From Gymnopilus junonius (taxonomy: Eukaryota; Basidiomycota; Agaricomycetes; Agaricales; Galerinaceae): DNA of 25,844 nucleotides. Below, one piece after another: positions 9,483 to 18,756 of the stretch. The position numbers and the translations under genes are program-made. The first letter of the stretch is position 1; the number at the start of each line of letters is the position of its first letter. The notes under the pieces were generated by a model. The model saw nothing but the letters and a program-made list of their open reading frames with translations, ran no database searches and had not been told where the DNA came from. The stretch spans positions 1-25,844 of the forward strand of contig JADNYJ010000443.1 of NCBI GenBank assembly GCA_015501075.1, in the 5' to 3' direction.

Positions 9483-12400
9483 TTAAAATGCAATTTCGTG
9501 AGTGTGGTGATCTGCATACTTATTTACGTAGAAAGTTTTGAAGGAATCTAATGCCTTGCTGTGGTCAAAACCGTGGCGGGGAAGGTGCTGCATACCACAA
9601 ACCCCAATGAGATGTGCCCCGCGAAAAATGGAGTCCACAGCAATGACAGCCAAGATGGGATTTCCTCGCCTGTCGTAGTCGGGTTTGACCTTCCACATTC
9701 CTGTGACGGGATCAGGAGCATTGCCGACATGAGAAAACCAATGAACGAGAGCACATGGGTAGATGACGCGCTTGTGTTGGAATGAGAAGAAGACGCGGAC
9801 CTGAGCCACATTGAGACCGCGGAAGCCAGGCTGATCTGCAGCGTCCGTGTTCCCGACGAAGACGCAGTCGTACCGAGGAGGGCCATTGTACCACTTGCGT
9901 ACAGCCCGGATTCGCTCCTCGTGCATTCCACCAATGCCAGACAGATCACTGGGGGCATAATAGACAGCACGAACTGAGTTGAACAAACGAAGAGGACCAT
10001 CGACAGTCGGCAGTATGTCGAGGGGAGCTCGGGAACCGGGGACCGAGGCTTTGGGATTTAAGATGTCGTACAGGTAGCGGCATGTCAGTTCTGGGAGCCG
10101 GCCTTGGTGGACACAGCGAGCAAATTGGTATATGTCTATGGGCACTTTACGCACTTAAAAAAAAGAGGTATCAATTTTCATTCCAGTAAATTGGCTGAAT
10201 TACGTACCAGCTGTCTTTGCCAATTTGACCTCAGACTGTGACATAGGCTCGTCGACTGCACCAAATTCCATTCGCTCATCGTCATCTGGCTTGGGTGCAG
10301 GCTTCGGGGTGGTATGGTTATGGCAGCAGCGGCAACGGCCTCTCCGAGAAGGTGGATAGGAAGTCCAGAGCCTCGCAACATTCCCCGGGCTTCGAAGTCG
10401 ACACGGGCTGCGGCCAACTTGTCGAGACGCTGATTAGTCACCAGCATCTGGCCAAGTGGCTTATTTCGATTCGAACGTCGGTAAGGCCTCTTTACAGCTT
10501 TGATATGCTTGTTTTCGGTGATAGAAGAGCAGACACCATTTGGTGCACCGAATAGCTCGATGGATCGACGGTAATGAACAAGGGAGTGCTGGCGTGGAAG
10601 AGAGAAGCCGTCTGGCCGCACAGAGCGAAAAATTTCGCGATTTTCATGGAAGTCAGATAGAGCGGAGTCCATTTGGTCGAGTGTGTCTTCATCCAGGATG
10701 TCGCGTCTAGCCAGGTAGCAGAATTCAATGAGGTTTGCAATTGCTCGGACCATCTGATCTGGCAGATGTCCAGCAATGGCGGGAAGATAGACCTTAAAGA
10801 GATTGAGCATAGTTCAAGCAGAAATGAGTATAGCAAGTATAGCACACCTTCATTAATCCCTTTGAATCATTTCCTGTCCACTGTTTAAAACCACGCCCTT
10901 CATGAAAATGCCGGAGGCCGGGAATGGCGGTGCACATGCAATCCTAGAAGAGAGTAAGGTCAATACTCTCTGACTGGACAGAGAATTGCATACCGGCGGT
11001 CAATATCTGCAATGACAGCATCGGCGCCTTTAGGGTTCCCTTCAAACATGACGTCCCTGATGTAACTCTCGACCCAGTCGACGAGGTGATCCTTGAACGT
11101 GCCTTTGATGACTTGGTGGAGGAGATCTGGTGTAAGAAGTTCGTGGATGTCCGCCCGCGGAAAGAGTTTAGTAAATGGCTGCAAAAATGCTGTCTGTCAG
11201 GCACAAACTGCAAATAAAAAGTAGCCGATACCCACCAGCAAGTCACCGACAATGCCGTAGTCATCCCATAATTCCTTCAATGTACAGCCGTCCAGCAGCG
11301 TGTCAGTGTGCTCATGCGAACGCCGACTTCCTCCGGGATCATCTAACTTATCTGGTAATGCTGTGCATCTGGCAGAGATATTAGGATAGTACGTCTGCAA
11401 AGATGAGGGTACGGACTCACTTCGGACACCAGCCCTGTACAATACATGCTAGCAAAGCTTGTTCTGGGTAGTCGGCTATATAGGGACCTAAGCCGTATAT
11501 CACCTTGCGGTAGTGGCCGTCGCCGCATAAGGTGACTTTAGGCTTGGGACATGTAGGGTCGCACGGAACCCAAAATATGCTCCAGTGATGTATGGAACAA
11601 TTGTCGACGGAACTTGCGGTACTGGGCGTCATTTGAGTACTCTTTCGAAGCTATAAGTAAATGCACAGTCAGCATTGATGCGTGTTTCGTCAGAAATTGT
11701 GCATACATTTTGGAATTGCCAGGAACCCGACAAGAGCAACAGCGCCCCTATGAGCACGGCGCACAGAATTATGCACGTTTCCTATTGAGGTGTACAGGGG
11801 GTAGAAGTCAGTTTGGCCGGTAGCAACTGATACAGTTGTTTTGTCGCTCCCGAGGATAACGGGGACGAACATGGCCCGTGGCAGTCCTTATCCTGGGCCA
11901 AGATGTCCTACAACACATATCAGCTGTCATAACTGCACAGAAAAATAAGGTGCTTACTGCCTGATCCCAAGCCCACTTGCCAGACATTACATTCTTGTAT
12001 CGCGTTTCCCATCTTTTGTCCACATCTTGGGACCAAAGTCAATCTCGCCATTGAAATCCGGATTGGCGATCATGCCCTCCAGAAGCAAGAGGGGATCGCG
12101 AACCAAACCTCATGGTCCTGTGTCATCCAGACTGGAGGCTTTCCGTCATCGCCCAGAGTTGTCGGTCCATTGTACTTCACGGTAAACGAGCTCCAAGCAA
12201 CGTCACCAACTAGAACGGCGTCGATTTCTCGTAGATCTGAATATGCTTCGCAGCTGGCGTGGTTGATCAGGGTACATTGCAGTCAGTATATGCATGAGTT
12301 GGTCGATTTTGCTGGCACTGATCTCAGCAGTCGTAAAAATCCATTCTGACAGTTCAAATTCTGCCCTAGTATCAAAGGGAGAATAGTCGGAAGAATCTTG

Positions 12401-12940
12401 AGGTGGAGGGGTGGGCGGACGAGCATCAGGCTCGAGCTCGTAGCCATCGACATCGCAGGGAGTGCCTTGAGAGTAAAGTGAGCGAGGGACCAACTGGGTT
12501 GCAAAACGTAAAAGTACCATCAATGTATGGGTGCTTCTTAATGTGAATCCCCGCGAATTGACTCGAGGGCCAGGATACGGACGCCGAGGTGATCCTAGAG
12601 GGTCCTGTCCCGTCGTGGTGAGGCATGCGGAGTGCTTGGTGCATTTGGAGAAGAAGTCGGAGAAGAAGAAGTCGGAGGATGCGATATTGGAGTGTGAGGC
12701 GGTGTCTGAGGCAGGGGATCTGGTGTCTGCAGGCGAGAAGATGCTGGGTCTGCCACTGGGGTTTGCAGATGAGGAGGTGCTGGGAGTTCGGGCTGAAGAT
12801 CCTCAGGGACTGTGTGCTTGGCTTTGACGTGAAGGTGAGGCCCTTCTGACTGGTAGATTTGAATTTGCAGCGCGGAAATGCGCAAGCAAAGCACGGTGAG
12901 CGGTCACTTTGGTAGATTGCTTTCCGAGTCGGCGTGGCAT
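9483..12940 (-). pseudogene. Plavaka-type transposase, multiple frameshifts as assembled
   Basis: This is the DDE-type transposase of the Plavaka family (CACTA/CMC relatives in basidiomycetes). Conserved blocks appear in order: HPYIDG/TPCDVDG, FELSEWIFTTAEISASKI, VLVGDVAWSSFTVKYNGP, PPVWMTQDHEVWF, RYKNVMSGKWAWDQA, ILGSDKTTVSVATGQTDFY, RRAHRGAVALVGFLAIPK, DGHYRKVIYGLGPYIADY, RADIHELLTPDLLHQVIKGT, VYLPAIAGHLPDQMVRA, RPDGFSLPRQHSLVHYRR, FGAPNGVCSSITENKHIK and the end VNKYADHHTHEIAF. About eight introns splice cleanly. Frame changes by one base occur near 12270, 12101, 12020, 11876, 11547, 10921 and 10307, plus one or more in the Pro-rich N-terminus (12540-12860). The start is ATG 12940 (MPRRLGK). 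The C-terminal exon (9483-10154) is open throughout. Most frameshifts lie in short base runs, so the copy may be better preserved than it appears. Confidence 0.88.
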
Positions 12941-13143
12941 GGTGGAAAGACATGAGAGCAAGATGGTAAATTTATACAAGTAATAAAAATTCACAATAAG
13001 TAACTAGACGACTGCTGGCGAGAGCGCGAGAGGTGTTTGGTTCAAGTGGTGAAACAAAACAGAGAGAGATGGGCAAAATTTTTGCCTCAAAATCTGTCCT
13101 TCCTCTTTCCACAGTCAAGGATCGCCGTGAGTTCAATTTTGCC
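12941..13143. promoter_or_regulatory. Divergent promoter between transposase and cargo gene B
   Basis: The 5' ends of the transposase (-) and gene B (+) are about 200 bp apart, so transcription of both may be coupled. A TATAAA-like sequence is present on the minus strand at about 12968-12976, roughly 30 bp upstream of the transposase ATG. Confidence 0.45.
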
Positions 13144-15714
13144 ATGGTATCTTCTAAGACTTCTTCCAAGGGAAGCAAAGGCGGCAGCAGTACCGGAAGT
13201 GGGCGTGCACGTCTCGGGATTTCAGGCCCAATAATCAAAAGGCTGCCACAATTGATGGTAAGTCCTTGAAAATTTCGAGATCGATCATCGCTCACCAAGT
13301 CGCAAAATCGGCAGTTGGGAACACGGCGGCAGCTAACATAGCTCCAACCAAGAAGGAAGTTGACGCTATATCAGTCCCGGGTGAGCATCGTTGACAACGT
13401 CATGTAAATCAGTTCACTTACATACTACCTTTCACCCAGAAAAATCTTCCGGGAGGAATTCATGTAAGAATTCCTCTCCTGCCACAGAGGAAACTACTAC
13501 TGCCAAGCAGCAGCCATCTTTACGTGCTTCTCGTAATCCTCACCCGGGTTTGCCTGATGTCCCGAAGCCTAAGCGTTCAAGTGAAGTGGTGGCCGCTGAG
13601 CGTGCAGACAAAGCCCTGAAAACAGAACAGACCAAGCAACGCCGCGATGATGCACTTACCAAGGCAGCAGCACTTGAAGATCAGATGGCAGAAGCAGATA
13701 TAGCCCTCGTGGCAAGTAAAGGTGATTCTCCAGTCGGGCTCCCAGATCGTCAGCGCAAGATGCGCCGAAGGCAGATCCTGCTCCAGAGATAGCCTCACAG
13801 AGATGTATGTCCATACAGATTCATTGCAACTTCTGACTGACAAAATTTTTGACATAGCAGTCGACAAGGCCTCCGGGGATTCTTCTTCGGAATGCTACCA
13901 GCAGCCTGAAGGGGAAGTGCTGTCGGTGGCATCAGAGGCAGCAAACGAGAGCGAAGACGAAGAGATGTTGGACGTATCGGAGGAGGAAGAAAAGCCGAAG
14001 CCTAAGAAGGTAAAAACAAGCAAGGGTGATGTGAGGAAGGCTGTCGCAGAAAAGAGGCAGATGGTGGACAAGAACAAAAAGCGTCCAAGCGAAGAGAAAA
14101 GGCAGTGAGTTGTTTATCAACCATCAATCAAACAACGTCTAATCGAACCTTCTATTCCCACCGGTGACAATAGGCAGCCAACTGCCAAACGTGTAAAGAA
14201 GAATGACGAGGGCCTTGTGCCTGGGTGGGAACAACGCGCATCTCATGATAACAACTTCGACGGCGACGACGGCGACATTGTTAACAACCTTTCTGCTCAT
14301 AATGGTGAGTTGATTCATCCACCTTGAGCACCGCGCTCACCACTGCTTTTGTATTCCCAGACGACGAAGATGATGAATCGGTCCGAGGGATAAGTGATAA
14401 TGAAGGGGAACTCGAAGAACGTGCTGGGCTTTCAGAAAACGCCAAGGGACCTGCTGCTCGCCAGGTAAGTAAACATACTTCTTCATTCTAATATATGATA
14501 CCCACTCGGTGTCTATCCAGAGTCTCGCCATCGTCCAACCAACGACCTCAGTGCCAGGGTTTGTCCCACCAGAGACCCTCAAGAAGGCACTGATTCGCAT
14601 CAAGCACTTGCCCCTTGATCTTCGTCAACCCTTCCAAGAGGTGTTCACGCCTCTCCTTATCCAGCTATATGGGACCGAGCGGCCTTGGTCTTTGGACCTC
14701 AGTGATGATAGGATTATGGGTTTCTTTTATCGCCACTTCCCATTGCAGCATCCATTCTCGAGCACGACAGAAGGGAAGAAGATTGTCCTCAAACTTGTAA
14801 GTCATTTGTGCCATGCTCGCCCTCGATATGCTAACCTTTTCTCTTAGGCTGAAGACGTACTAACAACGTGGCGCAACAAGATCGGCCAAGTCACCATCGA
14901 CTACATGGAAAATACGCTCATCTCCGAGCTCGAGGATTCTTCGGCCGAGTACATCAGCGCCTGGTGTCATTGGGCTCTCAGTGGAACCTTCAAGTGCCGT
15001 CCTTTCTATTACAAGACCTTCATTGATGGGGATGATCTTACTGGTCAGGCCGGAGTGAAAACGGTATGAGTAACTGGATAGTTGTTCTTTATTGTCACTT
15101 ATTCCACATTTCAGAACATATTCTGCCACCCCGTCATAGCTTGTGCTCTAGGCCACCATCTTGGACGTATTAACATTCTTCCAACCCATCTCAAGGAGGA
15201 AACGCGACCCACTGGTGCGCTTATCATGGCTATCCAATCAGTGAGTGCTCGATTTGTTGACTTCCTTGTCATGTGAGTTCTCAGGTCTGATTCCTCTCAG
15301 GCATATAGGGCGATAGCGCGTTGGAGCTCAGGCAGTTACACTTGCCCGGCGCGCCCATTCAGTGACTTTTCCGGCGACAACTGGGGTGACAGCGAGATGC
15401 GCGATGCATCCAAAGCCCCCGATACGATCCCACCATACACGATTCAAGGACCCACGCCAACGAGGGACATTGAGCGGGTTGTTAAGAAGCTGTCGGACAA
15501 GCAGTGGAAGGAAATCATGATAGCTGCGCATGCGTTTGCTGTCATGAAAGGTAAAAAGCGGTCGAGGTCGTCGTCTGGCGATGACGCTGCCCCAGCTGAT
15601 GCTACCGCAAAGGCTGAGGTGGTCGAGTCTGATTTCGAGATCGAGGACGACGCTGAGGCTCAGGATGCCGTGGATATGACCGAGGACAGTAACGAGACCA
15701 CTATTAATGCTTAA
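13144..15714 (+). CDS. Transposon cargo gene B, DUF6532-like protein
   Basis: A multi-exon gene of about 9-10 exons within the transposon. The N-terminal half is low complexity: a Ser/Gly start, a basic coiled region (RADKALKTEQTKQRRDDAL and AALEDQMAEAD) and acidic and Lys-rich stretches (EEEEKPKPKKVKTSKGD) that look nuclear. The C-terminal half is globular, with LRQPFQEVFTPLLIQLYG, RIMGFFYRHFPLQHPFSS, DYMENTLISELEDSSAEY and FCHPVIACALGHHLGRI followed by ARWSSGSYTC. This layout resembles DUF6532-bearing proteins that are greatly expanded in Agaricomycetes. The link is from pattern memory, not a search. Two one-base frame changes, at GGG 13201-13203 and GGG 13736-13738, are needed to keep the conserved frame; the second could instead be a 32-nt intron. 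The stop is TAA at 15712-15714. DNA or chromatin binding is only a guess from composition. Confidence 0.72.
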
Positions 15715-15931
15715 TAAGGTTCATATATTACTGATTGTATCTATTTCCAATCGCTTTTGCGAGCAGGAGTGGTACATTTGTGGCTAATGATATACTGAAG
15801 CTTTTCGGTCCTTTTGCCCTTTTAATAGTTTTGCAAGGATTCGCGAGGTAATTCTTGAAAGGACCAGGTCCTTTTCCCCTTTCTCACTTTTCAGCACTTG
15901 TGAAAGTATCAAAAGTGCCGAAAGGGGAGGG
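15715..15931. other. Right arm of the transposon, subterminal repeats
   Basis: Non-coding. It holds the direct repeat GGTCCTTTTGCCCTT (15807-15821) and GGTCCTTTTCCCCTT (from 15867), the palindrome GGACCAGGTCC (15861-15871) and a long hairpin (15876-15927). Such repeated subterminal motifs are the usual transposase binding sites of CACTA-like elements. Confidence 0.6.
15876..15927. repeat. Hairpin near the right transposon end
   Basis: CCCCTTTC pairs with GAAAGGGG and, inside it, CACTTTT pairs with AAAAGTG, leaving about 19 bases in the loop. This is the strongest inverted repeat I saw in the window, ending 5 bp from the terminal repeat. Confidence 0.75.
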
Positions 15932-15947
15932 TGTATTTCTTCTGATG
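15932..15947. repeat. Right terminal inverted repeat of the transposon
   Basis: TGTATTTCTTCTGATG, the exact reverse complement of the left end at 8007-8022. It is followed by AA, the second copy of the target-site duplication. Confidence 0.88.
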
Positions 15948-15949
15948 AA
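15948..15949. repeat. Target-site duplication, right copy (AA)
   Basis: AA directly follows the right terminal repeat, matching the AA at 8005-8006. Confidence 0.8.
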
Positions 15950-17843
15950 GTAGGCAGGGTGGGCTTTATCAAAAAAACCGAGATATGGTAGTGACAATAA
16001 GGACTGAGACGATAGATTAATCCCGCATAAGTACGTCTGAACCTTTTTCAGAGAACTTACAGGTACATTCGCATCGTCCATGACATAACGGCTTCCAAGT
16101 CCTTTCCACGGCCGTCAGTTCCCTCAAACACGGCATGCACGCAAACTGCTCACCGTTCGTCTCATAGGCAAATATGTTGTCAACAACCTCGAAATAAAGT
16201 TCAGTAGATAACATCAGGCTGAAACGACCGCACCGTACCGTCGTTTTCCAGATAGCATCTTCAATTTTGGAGCTCCATTCCTTGGCTTGCTGGCTAATGT
16301 TACGCAGTTGGCCAGCATGGTCGAGAATTTGAGCCAAATTCGTTAATTCAACACTCAGCATCGCATTGGCAGGTGTAAGGAACGCTAAGAAGATTCAGCT
16401 TGAAAGCGATGCGAAAGTGTAGTCATATTTACCAAAGACACTGAGATCATCAGAAGGTCTGTGGTGTGTTCCAACAAGTCCGGTATAGGCCTTGGGTTCG
16501 CCATTTCCATCGTTATTGACCATAGGTGACAAAGAGCCACCTCCACCAGTCCAATTATAGAAGGATATGAAATTGAAGTTTTCATCAAAAGTGCCCTGCG
16601 ATTGCTCATTAATTACGCGGAAAATCTGATCGATTGCAGCGCGCCCTAAAGATAGTTAAGTAAACTGGGGATCACAGAAATAAAAACTCACAATTGTCAT
16701 TCATAAACGATGCATCTTTTGTTGCATTATAATATGACCGCGATAATTTCAAAAAGCCACATAGAGAGTCAATCTCATACTGGCAAGTGATTTAATTTCA
16801 GGCAACAGCATCTCGCTATGGCACACTTACTTTGCATTCAAAAACTGTTTGGTTATTGACGGGTCTACGATGGCATATATAATCAAATCGCAAAGAATAC
16901 GGCGAAAATCTCACGGATTAACTGTGACACCTGTGGCCCAGTCATTGATAGATGGTGTCAGTCCGCTCTCTGGTGGAGGTTGGAATGAACCACCTAACAA
17001 GTGCCTAATAAGTTGATTTGTACAGTAATCTGGAATGAGCCGCACAGTACGGATATTGAGCCACATATCGTGCCTCGTTATTGATGACAGCCTTCACAAG
17101 TGTTGCTAGTTTTGGATCAACAGAGAGCAGCGAGTGATAGTGTGCAAATTGGTTAGCAGTGTCCCGCAGCCACTGGGCGCTGCCAAAAACGTGGTAAGGA
17201 GTGTGTCAAAAGGTCTCTAATATACGAACGTAATATCCTAGATGGTGAAACTTTTTCAGTGTGAAGTTCCGAAGAAGTTTGAAGAAATCCATACTCCAGT
17301 AATTATAAACGCCAAATTTTGAGACTACGAAGTAAAATCAAGGCACTTCTTTCACGATGAGACTTAACATACCTCGCTGTAGTATTTGACAGTTGTATCT
17401 ACACATCATTGCGTTCAAACCATTGACAATCAATATTTTGTGCACAGGGTCTCACCGAGAGTGTTAGGGAAAGTATTCTCGAATAGCCTTGCAAGGTCAG
17501 GGTCTTTGAGCAAGGATTTTAAGTCGGAAATGACTTTCTGAGCTCAGTATGAGATTTTCAGTTGCATCGTATAGGAAAATCCAACCTCGACTGTGGTGCT
17601 GTTGAATGTACGGCATCCTGGTTCAGGCCTCATGTAAGGCAATGCTAAGGGTCCCGTGGAGCGTGGTCATGAGGAACCTGACAAAGTCCTCGACGTAAGC
17701 CACACAAAGAGAATAGAGTACAGGCGGAACATTATTACTCACTTGTGAATAGTTGTATAATCCGGACATTGTGCTCGAGAGTTGGACACGAAGACAGAGG
17801 TAATAATAGCAAATTTCGCGAGATTACTGAACCCCAGACGCAT
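15950..17843 (-). pseudogene. GH125 exo-alpha-1,6-mannosidase, 5' part (signal peptide and catalytic core)
   Basis: The start is ATG 17843-17841 with a clear signal peptide (MRLGFSNLAKFAIITSVFVS, cleaved about SRAQ), so the enzyme is secreted. Fifteen exons follow: 17843-17743, 17677-17586, 17537-17456, 17398-17373, 17324-17295, 17237-17230, 17179-17046, 16993-16915, 16864-16831, 16779-16692, 16645-16433, 16384-16239, 16187-16154, 16101-16061 and 16003-15950. Motifs in order are MRPEPGCRTFNS, LFENTFPNTLDTTVKYY, IITGDITAQWLRDTANQ, INNEARYVAQYPYC, GSLSPMVNNDG, NIFAYETNG and SRYVMDDANVPSLLSLPYLG. The last exon stops within HPAY at the transposon; the rest is at 7489-8006. Two one-base gaps near 17751 and 17660 break the frame close to the N-terminus (CPDYT.YSQ and HDHA.STG). 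Together with the 3' half the sum is 1,524 coding bases, an exact codon multiple. Confidence 0.9.
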
Positions 17844-18278
17844 GTTGGCCACCGTTGAACTCCACGAGGTGAAGCTATGAATACCGAGCCATTTCGAAGC
17901 GCTTTTATGAGCTCCACAGCGGAAGTCAGGAAGTCACTGTAATAAAAGAACATTGCACAATTGGGCAAAGGAAGCCTTGAGAAAGGCTAGCTTTGTATGA
18001 TTCGTCGCTCACAAGACCAGGTTACATGCGCCACAGTTGACAGTACATCAAAGCCTCCAGACCCGGGAAGTCCTTCAAGTTCTCAGAGTTGAGACGATTC
18101 GCTGTGGCGAGGTTTGATTTATTTTTTATTTTTTAAACCATGAAGCCCTGCAATTTGCGTACATAAAACAGATAGTGTGAGTCAATGCAGACGTGCGTAG
18201 TCAGTCAGTACCCTCGAGGCTCGCTCCTCGGTTTAGCTAGAGTACTCAGTAAGCGACGTCAGTGGCAACAGAATGTAG
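17844..18278. other. GH125 promoter and intergenic region
   Basis: This stretch lies upstream of the GH125 start. An AT-rich tract (TTTATTTTTTATTTTTTAAA, about 18117-18136) is the only notable feature. A plus-strand ATG at 18185 opens a frame whose first residues (SLLGLARVLSKRRQWQQ) resemble a mitochondrial presequence. Confidence 0.4.
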
Positions 18279-18518
18279 AAATGGAAACCCTCAAAATCCT
18301 CACCGGCTACTGGTCAAAGAAGGCGGGCCCAAAGCTCCAAGAAGCAGCTCGCGGACCGCTGGATGTTGGCAGGACGGAAGGATCAATTCAAATGGTACAG
18401 CAGTATACGTATAGCTGCCGTTATCAACGCGGTCATGTGTACAAATGTTATCCGCGAAATTCAAACGGGTTCGGGATTCGGAAACGCATGGCAAAACGGC
18501 ACAGTTGCACTTCTCTGA
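18279..18518 (+). CDS. Possible exon of a small gene, uncertain
   Basis: An open frame of 79 codons without its own ATG follows an AG acceptor-like site (AATGTAG). It reads through a basic stretch (SPATGQRRRAQSSKKQLADR), then WMLAGRKDQFKWYSSIRIA and a hydrophobic segment (AVINAVMCTNVI) ending GNAWQNGTVALL before TGA. The basic-then-hydrophobic layout looks like a short mitochondrial membrane protein, and the ATG at 18185 in another frame could supply its start through an intron or a one-base correction. I do not recognise a family. A competing frame (18185-18568) overlaps it. It may be chance. Confidence 0.25.
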   Translation, partial: KWKPSKSSPATGQRRRAQSSKKQLADRWMLAGRKDQFKWYSSIRIAAVINAVMCTNVIREIQTGSGFGNAWQNGTVALL

Positions 18519-18756
18519 TCAAACTAATTTATTATCCATCTCAGCTGACCTGTATGTGGCGATGGTAAGGTAAAAGGATAAAAAACGATACAGTACCGAG
18601 GACGCAAGGAATGGGTCGTAGACAAGAATGCAATAAGAATTGTACAAGGCTAGGAAATTGGATGTAATACTACAAACGGCAGTGGAATGGTGCTCAGTAG
18701 TAATGGCAACAGATTCAGGAAGTATAGATATCACAAGACATTTTATTACAGAAATT

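Larger units (their letters stand above)
8007..15947 (-). mobile_element. 7.9-kb Plavaka-type (CACTA/CMC-like) DNA transposon inserted in GH125
   Basis: The element is bounded by the perfect 16-bp inverted repeat CATCAGAAGAAATACA (left, 8007-8022) and its reverse complement (right, 15932-15947), flanked by AA on both sides. It interrupts a GH125 coding exon at a point where the two halves rejoin in frame. It contains a Plavaka transposase on the minus strand (9483-12940), cargo gene A (8537-9450, +) and cargo gene B (13144-15714, +). Transposase and gene B diverge from a shared 200-bp region, and transposase and gene A converge. Subterminal regions share further ACTTTT-rich similarity, as expected for CACTA-like elements that recognise repeated subterminal sites. 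A 2-bp duplication fits the 2-4 bp range of this superfamily. The strand given is that of the transposase. Confidence 0.9.

Noticed and set aside
15397..15714. The 105-codon ORF as a separate small gene
   Set aside because: It is in frame with, and is the last exon of, cargo gene B after the intron ending CTCTCAG near 15300.
8007..15947. Retrotransposon or virus-derived element
   Set aside because: No reverse transcriptase, integrase, RNase H or long terminal repeat was found; the ends are inverted and the transposase is Plavaka-type.
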